A stretch of DNA of 10,698 nucleotides. Origin: an uncultured Actinomycetes bacterium. Lineage in GTDB: Bacteria; Actinomycetota; Thermoleophilia; Solirubrobacterales; Solirubrobacteraceae. Shown piece by piece: positions 1 through 7,138 of the stretch. Location of the stretch: assembly GCA_937888775.1 (NCBI GenBank), contig CALAQT010000509.1, positions 1 to 10,698 of the forward strand. Direction: 5' to 3'. Below the pieces are notes generated by a model. That model saw only the letters and a program-made list of their open reading frames with translations. It did no database searches and was not told the origin of the DNA. The stretch's first letter is position 1, and each line of letters starts with the position of its first letter. The position numbers were made by a program, and so were the translations under genes.

Positions 1-132
1 AGCGCCTACCGCGATCCGCGCGCGATCGACGTGCACATCCGCCATCTGCGTGAGAAGCTAGAGCCCGAGCCGGAGAAGCCGCGCTACATAGTGACAGTGC
101 GCGGCGCGGGGTATCGGCTGCGAGGGCCGTAG
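1..132 (+). CDS. OmpR/PhoB-family response regulator, C-terminal fragment
   Basis: Only the last 43 codons are in the window; the rest lies upstream. They read as the end of an OmpR/PhoB winged-helix DNA-binding domain. The recognition-helix segment is visible ([13 protein letters not shown]), followed by the wing hairpin that closes such proteins ([12 protein letters not shown]), and then a TAG stop at 130-132. This family binds promoter DNA after phosphorylation of a receiver-domain Asp, which is not in view. The sensor kinase start codon follows after 2 bp, so the two genes almost certainly form one operon with the regulator first. The family call is firm. The specific regulon cannot be read from this fragment. 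Confidence 0.93.
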   Translation, partial: SAYRDPRAIDVHIRHLREKLEPEPEKPRYIVTVRGAGYRLRGP

Positions 133-134
133 CG

Positions 135-1643
135 GTGCCGGCGCTACCGCGGCGTGGTGCCCTCGGTCTGCGTTGGCGGATCGTCGGCGTCGTGCTTGTG
201 ACCACCGTTGCGACGCTGGCCGTGGCCGCGCTGGCCCTGCTTGGACCGCTGCAAAAGCAGCTGCGCGACTCCGAACTCAAGACGCTCAAGGCGACGGTCG
301 CCAACGCCAGCTCCAGCTTCAGGGCGCTGAACCAGACCGACCTGGACCTGCTCAACGTGACGTCCAAGGGCGGATCGAACGGCCTGATCCAGCTAGCGGT
401 CCACGAGTTGCAGAAGAACACCGGCGGCGACGTCAGCCTGCTCGGCTATCCGCTGACGTTGCTGGCCACGACGGATTCCGCGGCGGCGGCCGGGGATCCG
501 TTCAGCGATGTGATCAAGGCGTTCGCCACGGGGCGGCCGGTCGGGAGCTTTGGCGCGGACGAAGGACAGGAGATCGTCAGGCTGGCCTATCCGATCTCGA
601 TCGGCCCGTACCGCACGGCGTCCTCCGGACGGGACTCGCTGCACACCTACGTACTGACCGTGCGAAAGCTGATCCCGGAGGTCGCCGGCGCCGTCGCCAC
701 TGTCCGCCGCGCGTTCGCCACCGCTGCGATCGCCGGTCTGGCCCTCACGTTGATCCTGGGGATCCCGCTCGCCGGCCAGCTGGTGCGACGGTTGGGCCAG
801 CTGCGCCAGGCGGCGCTGCGCCTGGCCACCGAGGGCCCCGCCGTAGAGGTGCCCGTCGACCGCGCACGTGACGAGGTCGGCGATCTGGCGCGCACGCTGG
901 CGACGATGCAGCGCCGCCTGCAACAGCAGGAGGAGGCGCGCCGGTCGTTCGTCGCCACCGCCTCGCATGAGTTGCGCACGCCGCTCACGTCGCTGGACGG
1001 GATGCTCGAGCTGCTCGGCGACGACCTGCGCGACGAGCCGCCTGACATCCATGACGCGAGGGAGCTGCTGGAGCGGGCGCGAGCGCAATCCCGGCGCCTG
1101 GGTCGGCTGGCCGCCGACCTGCTGGACCTGTCACGGCTCGATGCCGAGGTGGCGCTGCGCTCCGAGCCCGTGGAACTGGGTGAGCTGTGCCGCGCTGTGC
1201 TGGCCGAATTCGAGCTGGGGACGTCGGAGCGGGGGATCAACTCTCAGCTGCAGGACTCCGGCGGATCGGTGTGGGCTCTGGGAGATCCCGGAAGTGTGGC
1301 CAGGATCCTGCGGATACTGCTCGACAACGCAGTGCGAGCCAGCCCGACCGGCTCTGAGATCGCCGTCGAGCTTCAAACCGGGCCCGCGGTGGGGCTGAGC
1401 GTCTGTGATCAGGGCCCCGGCGTTCGGGACGACGAGCGCGAGCAGATCTTCCGCCGCTTCCACCGCGGTCGTAACACCAGCGGGCAGGCGGGCTTCGGGC
1501 TCGGGCTGGCGATCGGTCGCGAGCTGGCCGAACGGATGGGCGGCGAGCTGGTACTGGAGCGGTCCGGTGGTCGGGGCGCTCGGTTCACCCTCAGGCTCCC
1601 GGCGGCGAGCGCGCCGGAACAGGAGCCCGTCGCTGTCGCCTAG
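135..1643 (+). CDS. Membrane-bound sensor histidine kinase
   Basis: This 502-residue protein is the partner of the response regulator just upstream. Visible parts in order are: a transmembrane helix at about residues 16-38; an extracytoplasmic sensor region at about 40-193 with no domain I recognise; a second transmembrane helix at about 194-216; a HAMP linker to about 266; the HisKA H-box (FVATASHELRTPLTS) with phospho-acceptor His278; the ATPase N-box (LLDNAV) with Asn398; the G1 box (DQGPGV) from residue 425; and the G2 box (GFGLGLAIG) from residue 453. All catalytic boxes are intact, so the kinase should be active. It is expected to autophosphorylate on His278 and pass the phosphate to the regulator. 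I chose the GTG at 135 because it sits 2 bp after the regulator stop and leaves a short basic N-terminus before the first membrane helix. The signal sensed is unknown. Confidence 0.95.
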   Translation: MPALPRRGALGLRWRIVGVVLVTTVATLAVAALALLGPLQKQLRDSELKTLKATVANASSSFRALNQTDLDLLNVTSKGGSNGLIQLAVHELQKNTGGDVSLLGYPLTLLATTDSAAAAGDPFSDVIKAFATGRPVGSFGADEGQEIVRLAYPISIGPYRTASSGRDSLHTYVLTVRKLIPEVAGAVATVRRAFATAAIAGLALTLILGIPLAGQLVRRLGQLRQAALRLATEGPAVEVPVDRARDEVGDLARTLATMQRRLQQQEEARRSFVATASHELRTPLTSLDGMLELLGDDLRDEPPDIHDARELLERARAQSRRLGRLAADLLDLSRLDAEVALRSEPVELGELCRAVLAEFELGTSERGINSQLQDSGGSVWALGDPGSVARILRILLDNAVRASPTGSEIAVELQTGPAVGLSVCDQGPGVRDDEREQIFRRFHRGRNTSGQAGFGLGLAIGRELAERMGGELVLERSGGRGARFTLRLPAASAPEQEPVAVA

Positions 1644-1674
1644 TGGTCGTCCCGAAATACGGGCACGACCACTA
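1641..1674 (+). terminator. Hairpin overlapping the kinase stop codon
   Basis: The left arm 1641-1654 pairs with the right arm 1660-1674 around the 5-nt loop AAATA. This gives 14 base pairs with one unpaired G in the right arm. The kinase stop codon TAG is the first three bases of the stem. No T-run follows, so this is not a classical intrinsic terminator. Hairpins without a U tract are common at gene ends in high-GC bacteria. It probably ends or stabilises the kinase mRNA and separates it from the methyltransferase. Confidence 0.6.
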
Positions 1675-1692
1675 GCTGACAGCATCACCGTG

Positions 1693-2439
1693 ATGGACGA
1701 ACGCCTGATGAACGCGATGCTCGATGTGGACGAGCACCACTGGTGGTACCGGGGACGCCGGCGGATCATCCGCGCCGAGCTCGACCGGCTGCCGTTGGCA
1801 CCGGGGGCGGTGGTGCTGGACGCCGGCTGCGGCTCGGGGCGCACGCTGCAGGAGCTCGTTGGCTACGGCGAGGTACACGGCATCGAACTCAATCCCGGCG
1901 CCGCCGAGGTGGCGCGGTCACGCGGATATGGGGAGGTTCGCGTCGGTCGCCTGGAGGAACTTCCGTGGGCGGCCGGCACGTTTGACCTGATCACCTGCCT
2001 GGACGTGATCGAACACACCGCCGATGACCGCGTCACGCTGAGCGAGCTGCGACGCGTCACCAAGCCGGGCGGCTGGTTGCTGGTAACCGTTCCCGCCTAC
2101 CCGGCGCTTTGGTCGCTGCACGACGAGGCCAACCATCACTACCGGCGCTACAGGCGCCGGAGCCTGCGCTCCGCGGCACTGGCCGCCGGCTGGACGATCG
2201 TGCGGATGAGCTCGTTCAACAGCCTGTTGCTCGCTCCGGCCGCCGTGGTACGCCTGGCCCAGCGCCGGCGCCGTGCCAATGACGGCTACACGCCTGCGCT
2301 CCGGCTGGGCTCCGCCTGGGTGAACGATGCCCTTGAACGTCCGCTGGCGCTCGAGGCCCGCTGGATGGCGCGGGGCCACACCCTTGCCGCCGGTCTGTCG
2401 CTGTTGGCGGTGATGCAGAACCAGCGGTCGTCTCTGTGA
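1693..2439 (+). CDS. Class I SAM-dependent methyltransferase
   Basis: The frame encodes 248 residues from the ATG at 1693. It is open much further upstream, but that stretch overlaps the kinase and is a shadow. A GTG one codon earlier is an equally possible start. The Rossmann-fold methyltransferase signature is clear: motif I VLDAGCGSGRT at residues 41-51, the acidic end of strand 2 (GIELNP) at 63-68, strand 4 with FDLITCLDVIEH at 97-108, and the post-I loop KPGGWLLVTVPAY at 124-136. The arrangement EHHWWYRGRR near the N-terminus and HDEANHHYRRY at 143-153 matches the 'methyltransferase type 11/12' proteins often found near glycan or lipid-linked sugar genes. That suggests a small-molecule or glycolipid substrate, but this is inference. 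A membrane protein gene follows 67 bp later on the same strand. Confidence 0.85.
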   Translation: MDERLMNAMLDVDEHHWWYRGRRRIIRAELDRLPLAPGAVVLDAGCGSGRTLQELVGYGEVHGIELNPGAAEVARSRGYGEVRVGRLEELPWAAGTFDLITCLDVIEHTADDRVTLSELRRVTKPGGWLLVTVPAYPALWSLHDEANHHYRRYRRRSLRSAALAAGWTIVRMSSFNSLLLAPAAVVRLAQRRRRANDGYTPALRLGSAWVNDALERPLALEARWMARGHTLAAGLSLLAVMQNQRSSL

Positions 2440-2441
2440 AT

Positions 2442-2501
2442 GCGGCGAAGGCGATCTGTTGGCCGGCGGCGAAGGCGATCTGTTGGCCGGCGGCGAAGGC
2501 G
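2442..2501 (+). repeat. 24-bp tandem repeat, 2.5 copies
   Basis: Two exact 24-bp units (2442-2465 and 2466-2489) are followed by 12 matching bases (2490-2501). The unit length is a multiple of three, so the open frame upstream of the DedA gene is kept and reads GEGDLLAG repeatedly. Each unit holds GAAGG about 8 nt before a TTG codon, so a potential ribosome-binding site plus start is duplicated. Confidence 0.9.
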
Positions 2502-2506
2502 GCAAC

Positions 2507-3115
2507 GTGGACGGCGTGACGCTCGCGCTGGCTGCGATCATCTCGATCTCCAGCAACCTCGGGTATCTGCTTCCGGCGATCATCGGCTTGGAGTCGATGG
2601 GCTTCCCCTCCCCGGGGGAGACCGCGCTCGTGCTCGCAGCGGTTCTGGCCAGTCAGGGCAAGCTGCAGATCTGGCTGGTGATCGTGATCGGCATCGCGTC
2701 GGCGATCGTCGGCGACAACGCCGGCTACCTGCTCGGGCGCCGCTTCGGTCGAGAGGTACTGGAGGCGGCAGGCCCGTTCCGCGCCCGGCGAGTGAAGCTG
2801 ATCGCCGTGGGTGACCGCTTCTTTGCGCGCCACGGACCCAAGGCCGTCTTCTTCGCGCGCTGGATCGCGCTCGTGCGGTTCGCCGCCGCCTGGCTGGCGG
2901 GCATCAACGAGATGCGGTTTCGCCAGTTCTTCTTCTGGAACGCGCTCGGCGGGATCAGCTGGGGGGTGACCTACGGGCTGGTCGGGTATTTCGCCGGCTC
3001 AGCCGGCGCCGGCGTGATCTCCACCTTCGGTGTGGGGGCCGCGATCGCTCTGGCCGTCCTGGTCGTGGTCGGATACGGCTTCGTGAAGCTTCGCGAACGA
3101 CGCTCCGCCGGGTAG
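2507..3115 (+). CDS. DedA family (SNARE-associated/VTT) membrane protein
   Basis: From the GTG at 2507 this is 202 residues, a normal length for the family. GAAGG at 2495-2499 lies 7 nt upstream as a ribosome-binding site. TTG codons at 2459 and 2483, within the tandem repeat, would add a Gly/Glu-rich extension and seem less likely. Family marks are: the re-entrant-loop motif ESMGFPSPGETAL at residues 29-41; GDNAGYLLGRRFG at 69-81; and the conserved Arg-bearing stretch FFARWIALVRFAAAWLAG at 115-132. Several hydrophobic spans follow, with a basic tail. DedA proteins are inner-membrane proteins tied to lipid scrambling, proton-motive-force homeostasis and, in some cases, undecaprenyl phosphate recycling. 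The methyltransferase upstream is on the same strand and could be co-transcribed. Which of these roles this copy has cannot be read from sequence. Confidence 0.9.
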   Translation: MDGVTLALAAIISISSNLGYLLPAIIGLESMGFPSPGETALVLAAVLASQGKLQIWLVIVIGIASAIVGDNAGYLLGRRFGREVLEAAGPFRARRVKLIAVGDRFFARHGPKAVFFARWIALVRFAAAWLAGINEMRFRQFFFWNALGGISWGVTYGLVGYFAGSAGAGVISTFGVGAAIALAVLVVVGYGFVKLRERRSAG

Positions 3116-3118
3116 GCC

Positions 3119-3136
3119 AGCGGGCTGCTCCCCGCT
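3119..3136. terminator. Hairpin between convergent dedA and msrB
   Basis: A perfect 6-bp GC-rich stem (AGCGGG/CCCGCT) with a 6-nt loop lies between the dedA stop (3115) and the msrB stop (3153) on the opposite strand. Its position suits a bidirectional terminator. It lacks a T-run on either strand. Confidence 0.5.
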
Positions 3137-3152
3137 CCGGTGGACGCCGGTC

Positions 3153-3566
3153 TCAGTCTTCTTCTTCGGCCGAATCGAGCTCCAGCGCGCACGAGTTGAT
3201 GCAGTAGCGCATCCCGGTCGGCTGGGGCCCGTCGTCGAAGACGTGGCCCAGGTGCCCGCCGCAGCGCTTGCAGAGGACCTCGGTGCGGACCGTTCCATGG
3301 CTGCGGTCCTCGTGCAGCTCGACATTCTGGGCTACCGCCGGCTCGTAGAAGCTCGGCCAGCCGGTTCCGGACTCGAACTTCGTGTCGGAATTGAACAGCT
3401 CCGCGCCGCAGCCGGCGCACCGGTAGGTGCCGTCAGACTTGACGTCGACGTACTTGCCGGTGAAGGGGCGTTCGGTCCCATGCCGGCGCAGGATCTCGTA
3501 CTGCTCGGGGCTCAGCCGCTCGCGCCACTGGTCCTCGGTCAGCTCCATCGGGCGTTCTGTTTGCAT
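3153..3566 (-). CDS. msrB: Peptide methionine-R-sulfoxide reductase
   Basis: The 137-residue protein matches the SelR/MsrB fold from end to end. It reduces the R epimer of methionine sulfoxide in oxidised proteins, in the cytoplasm, using thioredoxin. The start region LTPEQY-like ([20 protein letters not shown]) is typical. Zinc ligands are two CxxC pairs, C50/C53 (CAGC) and C99/C102 (CKRC). The SGTGWPSF motif is at 67-73 and the catalytic Cys122 lies in RYCINS. The usual recycling Cys near SGxGWPSF is absent, while an extra Cys126 follows the catalytic one, giving CINSC. I chose the ATG at 3566; an ATG at 3548 (MELTEDQW) is possible. The frame stays open upstream but without similarity to the family. 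The glycosidase gene lies 97 bp upstream on the same strand. Confidence 0.96.
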   Translation of the reverse strand: MQTERPMELTEDQWRERLSPEQYEILRRHGTERPFTGKYVDVKSDGTYRCAGCGAELFNSDTKFESGTGWPSFYEPAVAQNVELHEDRSHGTVRTEVLCKRCGGHLGHVFDDGPQPTGMRYCINSCALELDSAEEED

Positions 3567-3632
3567 GGGCTTCACGTTAGCGTGCGGGCCGCGGCGAAAA
3601 AGTGAACGGTGATGAAATTCGGCTGCGCCGGG

Positions 3633-3647
3633 CGGGCCCTGGGCCCG
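3633..3647. promoter_or_regulatory. 15-bp palindrome upstream of msrB
   Basis: CGGGCCC and GGGCCCG flank a single central T, a perfect inverted repeat between the glycosidase stop and the msrB start. As RNA it would fold to a 5-bp stem with a 5-nt loop. It could be an operator for msrB or the end structure of the glycosidase mRNA. GC palindromes also arise by chance here, so the role is open. Confidence 0.35.
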
Positions 3648-3663
3648 ATTTGCCGACGCTCGC

Positions 3664-4893
3664 TCACACCGGCAGGTAGCTGCACGCCGCGCCCGGGTCG
3701 GGGTCCACCATCTCCATGGCCAGGCTCGACCAGCCGAACTCGGTGGCGCCCATCCCCTCGCCGGTGTAGGGGTTGTAGTACTCGCGCAGACCTTCCCGCG
3801 CGATCGCCGCCGCCAGTTGGCCCACCAGCACGCGGCCCGGCTCCTCATAGCCGAGCCTGACCAGCCCCAGCCACACCAGCCAGGCCGCGTTGACCCAGGT
3901 CGGACCGCGCCAGTAGCGCCGGCCTCCCACCGATCTGGCGTCCCTGAGCGAGAAGCTCGGTTCGCTCACCGACACGGATGGAGGTGGGACCGGGAGCCAG
4001 AACTGATCCCGGTCGAGCAGGATCTCCTCCACCAGGCGACGACCGATCGCCTCGGGCAGATCAGGGAGAGCGAGCGGCGCCAGCGTGGTCCAGGTCAGCG
4101 CCGGGCTCCGCGCCGGCTGCGGACGCGCCAGCAGGCCGAAGCGCCCGCTCGGCTCGTCGTACATGCGGGCGATGATCGTGGGCGTCAGCGACGGGAGCCC
4201 TAGGGCCAGGCGTGAGAGGTTGTAGATCACGTTGGTCATCACCTCGCAGCACACCGGACCGCCCGTCGCCGCGATCTGGCGCATGTCGTAGTGCAGCGAG
4301 CGGTTGCGCCGTACGAGCCGTACGAACCGCGGCAGCCCGTGGGCGCGGTTGCCCCAGACGGCGTCGAATTGGTTGGAGGCATCGAGCCCGGACTCGTCTG
4401 GCTGCACGATCCAGATCAGTCCATCTCCGTCCAGGTCTCGATGCTCGGACAGCCACTCGTGCTGACGGACTATCGCCGGAACGCCGGCCGGATCGCCGAC
4501 CGCGATCCGCCACGCCCACGCGAGCGCCGGGGGCTGGATGCTCGCCGTCATCGGGGCGTTGGGGGAGGTGACGTTGTAGGTGTAGCGCCGCGCGCCCTCC
4601 AGCGGCTTGTTCCAGAAGATCGTGTGCCCGATGAAGCCGTCTGGCCGCTGGGCGGCGAGCAGCGACTGCAGCTCACGCCGCGAGCGCTCGGTGTCGAAGT
4701 GACGCCACCCGATCGCCGTGAAGCACGAGTCCCAGTACCACTGCCAGGGGTAATGGCTCGGGCTGGGGCAGGTGTAGGCGAACGGCACCCCGTCGAATGC
4801 GCGCACGCCCTCGCGCCAGTTCTGGCGCAACGTGCGCTCGCACCGGTCGCGGACCGCGGCGATATCGGTGTCTGCCAACATCAGGTCGGCCAT
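3664..4893 (-). CDS. GH63-like glycoside hydrolase (mannosylglycerate/glucosylglycerate hydrolase type)
   Basis: The protein has 409 residues from the ATG at 4893; ATG at 4881 is an alternative and the frame is open further upstream into the divergent promoter region. It has the pattern of (alpha/alpha)6-barrel glycosidases of clan GH-G. Visible motifs are [15 protein letters not shown] at 48-62, [16 protein letters not shown] at 107-122, [12 protein letters not shown] at 166-177, [15 protein letters not shown] at 327-341 and [19 protein letters not shown] at 372-390. By analogy with GH63 enzymes, D171 is the probable general acid and E385 the probable base. Among relatives, bacterial mannosyl- or glucosylglycerate hydrolases have this size, which would link it to turnover of a compatible solute. 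A wider GH63/GH37 alpha-glucosidase role is the alternative. No signal peptide is seen, so it should be cytoplasmic. The family is fairly sure and the substrate is inferred. Confidence 0.82.
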   Translation of the reverse strand: MADLMLADTDIAAVRDRCERTLRQNWREGVRAFDGVPFAYTCPSPSHYPWQWYWDSCFTAIGWRHFDTERSRRELQSLLAAQRPDGFIGHTIFWNKPLEGARRYTYNVTSPNAPMTASIQPPALAWAWRIAVGDPAGVPAIVRQHEWLSEHRDLDGDGLIWIVQPDESGLDASNQFDAVWGNRAHGLPRFVRLVRRNRSLHYDMRQIAATGGPVCCEVMTNVIYNLSRLALGLPSLTPTIIARMYDEPSGRFGLLARPQPARSPALTWTTLAPLALPDLPEAIGRRLVEEILLDRDQFWLPVPPPSVSVSEPSFSLRDARSVGGRRYWRGPTWVNAAWLVWLGLVRLGYEEPGRVLVGQLAAAIAREGLREYYNPYTGEGMGATEFGWSSLAMEMVDPDPGAACSYLPV

Positions 4894-5007
4894 CCTGCCA
4901 CGCGGGAAGCCGCCGTGGCCTCGCTGAGGGGTTCGCAGATTCGCTGCGGGCGTGGGATGCCGGCCTGGCGCCGCGTCAGTGGCAGCACGAATCGATAGGA
5001 CGGCGTG
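4894..5007. promoter_or_regulatory. Divergent intergenic region with promoters for glycosidase and EamA gene
   Basis: These 114 bp separate a minus-strand gene from a plus-strand gene, so promoters for both should lie here. I see no convincing -35/-10 pair on either strand. AGGA at 4997-5000 is a good ribosome-binding site for the ATG at 5008. Confidence 0.5.
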
Positions 5008-6033
5008 ATGTTCGGAGGGTCTGTTTTGCGCGCCCCGCGGGGGCTGCCTTCGGTGCAGGGCAACGAGCGCGCGTGCGCGCTGCTCGGCGCCATGACGATC
5101 GCCTTCTCCAGCATTCTGGTGCGTCTCAGCCACGCCTCCCCTTCGACCGCGGCGATCTTCCGGTGCGCTTACGCGCTGCCGGTGCTGGGGTGGCTGGCCT
5201 GGCGTGAGGACCGGCGCCTGGGCTCACGCTCCTGGCACGACCGGCGCGCGGCGGTGGCCTCCGGTGTCTTCTTTGCGGCCGACCTGATCCTGTGGCATCA
5301 CTCGATCGGCGATGTCGGCGCGGGATTGGCAACGGTGCTGGCCAACGTCCAGGTCGTGCTCGTGCCACTGGTCGCATGGGCACTGCTCTCCGAGCCGCCC
5401 GGCCGCCGTGTGCTGCTCTCGCTGCCGGTCGCCCTGCTGGGCGTGCTGCTGATCTCCGGGGTGCTGGAGCACGGAGCTTTCGGGCGAGATCCGACGCGCG
5501 GGACGCTGTTCGGACTCGGGGCGGGCGTCGCCTATGTGGGCTTTCTCCTGCTGCTTCGCCACGGGGGTACCGATTTGCGCCGTCCCGCGGGCCCGCTATT
5601 CGACGCCACTGCCATCGCCGCCGTGCTGTGCGTGATCGCCGGACTGGCGATCGGCGATGCGCACCTCGTGCCCAGCTGGCCGAGCGCGGGCTGGCTGGTG
5701 ACGCTCGCGATGACCTCTCAGGTGATCGGCTGGTTGTTGATAACCGCCTCGCTGCCGCGCCTTCCCGCGGCGCTTACGTCGGTGATCTTGACCGTTCAGC
5801 CGGTCGGTTCGGTTGCGCTGGCGGCACTGATCTTCGGCGAGTCGCCCAGTCCCCTGCAGCTCTCCGGCGTGATCCTGGTGCTGGCGGCGCTGCTGGCCGC
5901 GAGCCGCTCGGGCGCTGTGCGGGCCGCGGTGAGCGAGCGGCCGGCCGGCGCGGCTGCGCAGCGCGCGCTCGCATCGTCCGGTGGATTGCCGGGAGAGGCG
6001 CTCGGCGTGCCCGAGCGATCTGAGTCCGGTTGA
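5008..6033 (+). CDS. EamA/DMT-superfamily transporter
   Basis: The protein has 341 residues. I use the ATG at 5008, which has AGGA 7 nt upstream; the GTG one codon earlier is also possible. The sequence holds about ten hydrophobic spans in two tandem EamA-like halves (roughly residues 20-140 and 155-290). The first half opens with the typical FSSILVRLSHASPSTAAIFR and RCAYALPVLGWLAWRED. The second ends with VQPVGSVALAALIFGESPS followed by a final helix LSGVILVLAALLAA. This is the usual layout of RhaT/YdcZ-type drug/metabolite transporters of the cytoplasmic membrane, which export amino acids, nucleotides or other metabolites. The hydrophilic C-terminal tail (last 45 residues or so) is longer than usual. 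Its stop overlaps the start of the next gene (TTGA), so the two are translationally coupled. The substrate is unknown. Confidence 0.9.
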   Translation: MFGGSVLRAPRGLPSVQGNERACALLGAMTIAFSSILVRLSHASPSTAAIFRCAYALPVLGWLAWREDRRLGSRSWHDRRAAVASGVFFAADLILWHHSIGDVGAGLATVLANVQVVLVPLVAWALLSEPPGRRVLLSLPVALLGVLLISGVLEHGAFGRDPTRGTLFGLGAGVAYVGFLLLLRHGGTDLRRPAGPLFDATAIAAVLCVIAGLAIGDAHLVPSWPSAGWLVTLAMTSQVIGWLLITASLPRLPAALTSVILTVQPVGSVALAALIFGESPSPLQLSGVILVLAALLAASRSGAVRAAVSERPAGAAAQRALASSGGLPGEALGVPERSESG

Positions 6034-6944
6034 TCCTCGTCGCGCTAGCGGTTGTCGTCTCAACGGCGTTCGGGGTCATCTGCGAGCGCCGCACGGACGC
6101 TGCCCGGGTGGCGGCGCGGTGGACATTGCAGGTGATGCTCTATGCGCTGCTCCCATTCGTCTCGTTCGTCAACATCGCCCATTTGCGGATCACCCTCGGG
6201 GCGGGGGTCGGGATCGGCGTCGCCTGGGTTCTGGTCAGCTGTATGGGGCTTGCGGCCTGGTCGATCGGCCGCTTCTGGCTTGGCCTGGCCGCGCCGGCGC
6301 TCGGCGCGCTGATCTGCAGCGTGATCATCGTCAACACGGGTTATCTCGGCCTGCCCACCGCGGTCGCGATCATCGGTCCCGGCGCGCTCAGCTCGGCGGT
6401 CGCCTACGACCAGCTGGTCAGCGGTCCGATGCTGTTCATCGGCGGCTTTGGCGTCGGCGCGGCGTTCGGCAATCGGGGCGGGGCCAGCCGGCTGGCGCGG
6501 CTCAAAGCGTTCCTGACCCGCAACCCGCCGCTGGTGGCGGTCGTGGCGGGGCTGATCGTCCCGGTCTCGCTGGTGCCCACTTCGCTGCTGACCGTTTCTC
6601 ACGTGGTGGTCGCGGTGCTGCTGCTGCTCGGCTTCTTCGCGGTCGGCGTGAACCTCTCGGCCGAGCGACGTGAGGATCATGCGCCGCTGCTGGAGGCGCC
6701 CAACCGGCAGGTCCTGTTGGCCGTCGCGCTGCGACTGTGTGTCGCGCCCGGGCTGATGGCCTGCTTCTCCGCGCTCGCCCTCCGCTTGCCTTCTGCCTAC
6801 CTGCTTCAGGCGGCGATGCCCACCGGGATCAACTCGCTGATCGTCGGCCATGCCTATGGCCTGGACCAGCGCCTGATCGCCACGATCATCGTCTGGAGCA
6901 CGGCGGCGGCGCTGGTGGCGGGGTTGATCGTCGCGGCGGTCTGA
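6030..6944 (+). CDS. Auxin efflux carrier (AEC) family permease
   Basis: The 304-residue protein starts at a TTG (6030) that overlaps the stop of the EamA gene by three bases. Such overlap usually means coupled translation. The protein is hydrophobic throughout, with about ten membrane spans and a hydrophilic central break (RKAFLTRNPP-like region and SAERREDHAPLLEAPNRQ). The C-terminal segment AAMPTGINSLIVGHAYGLDQ and the following IVWSTAAAL match the conserved end of bacterial AEC permeases (YfdV/MdcF type). Known bacterial members carry malonate, malate or related carboxylates, and some have no known substrate. Two unrelated permeases coupled in one operon could share a substrate or act as a pump and uptake pair, but this is inference. 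No other start gives a better N-terminus. Confidence 0.88.
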   Translation: MILVALAVVVSTAFGVICERRTDAARVAARWTLQVMLYALLPFVSFVNIAHLRITLGAGVGIGVAWVLVSCMGLAAWSIGRFWLGLAAPALGALICSVIIVNTGYLGLPTAVAIIGPGALSSAVAYDQLVSGPMLFIGGFGVGAAFGNRGGASRLARLKAFLTRNPPLVAVVAGLIVPVSLVPTSLLTVSHVVVAVLLLLGFFAVGVNLSAERREDHAPLLEAPNRQVLLAVALRLCVAPGLMACFSALALRLPSAYLLQAAMPTGINSLIVGHAYGLDQRLIATIIVWSTAAALVAGLIVAAV

Positions 6945-6977
6945 GGGGCGGCGCACCTGGCGTGGCAACCAGCCTGA

Positions 6978-7072
6978 TACGGGGCCACGGTTGTGGGCCA
7001 GGCGTGGTGAGGGGCCGGGTGCTACGGGGCCACCGTTGTGGGCCAGGCGTGGTGAGGGGCCGGGTGCTACGG
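6978..7072 (+). repeat. 45-bp tandem direct repeat, two copies plus 5 bp
   Basis: Copies 6978-7022 and 7023-7067 differ at a single base (G6989 versus C7034). Five bases of a third copy (TACGG) follow. Each copy can fold GGCCAC against GTGGGCC around a 4-nt loop, with one unpaired G. The only difference between copies lies in that loop. It is noncoding as far as I can see and lies just after the AEC permease stop. Confidence 0.9.
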
Positions 7073-7093
7073 CCCAGGGTCCGAGCAAACGCA

Positions 7094-7126
7094 CGCCCGG
7101 CGAGTGCGTCCTTGCGCTGCCGGGCG
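7094..7126 (+). terminator. Long GC hairpin after the AEC gene
   Basis: An 8-bp perfect stem (7094-7101 with 7119-7126) continues inward past a one-base bulge by about five further pairs to a 6-nt loop. A competing perfect 6-bp stem, ACGCAC 7089-7094 with GTGCGT 7104-7109, places GCCCGGC in its loop, so a pseudoknot-like alternative exists. There is no T-run after it. It may end the transporter operon transcript or belong to the structured leader that follows. Confidence 0.45.
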
Positions 7127-7138
7127 GACCTACCTCAC

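Noticed and set aside
393..1240. Long open frames on the minus strand across the sensor kinase gene
   Set aside because: They are antisense to a complete kinase with all motifs, are Arg/Ser/Gln-rich, and reflect high-GC codon bias rather than genes.
1405..1692. 5' extension of the methyltransferase frame
   Set aside because: It overlaps the kinase ATPase domain in another frame and encodes Arg/Ser-rich sequence. The methyltransferase-like sequence begins near 1693.
3119..3136. Operator between dedA and msrB
   Set aside because: It lies between two converging stop codons, where a terminator is far more likely than an operator.
6978..7072. Possible CRISPR array
   Set aside because: The units are directly adjacent without spacers, there are only two, and no cas genes are present.
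6060..7094. 344-codon minus-strand frame opposite the AEC gene
   Set aside because: Its sequence is Arg/Gln/Asp-rich without domains and includes the 45-bp repeat read as protein. The AEC frame on the plus strand explains the region.
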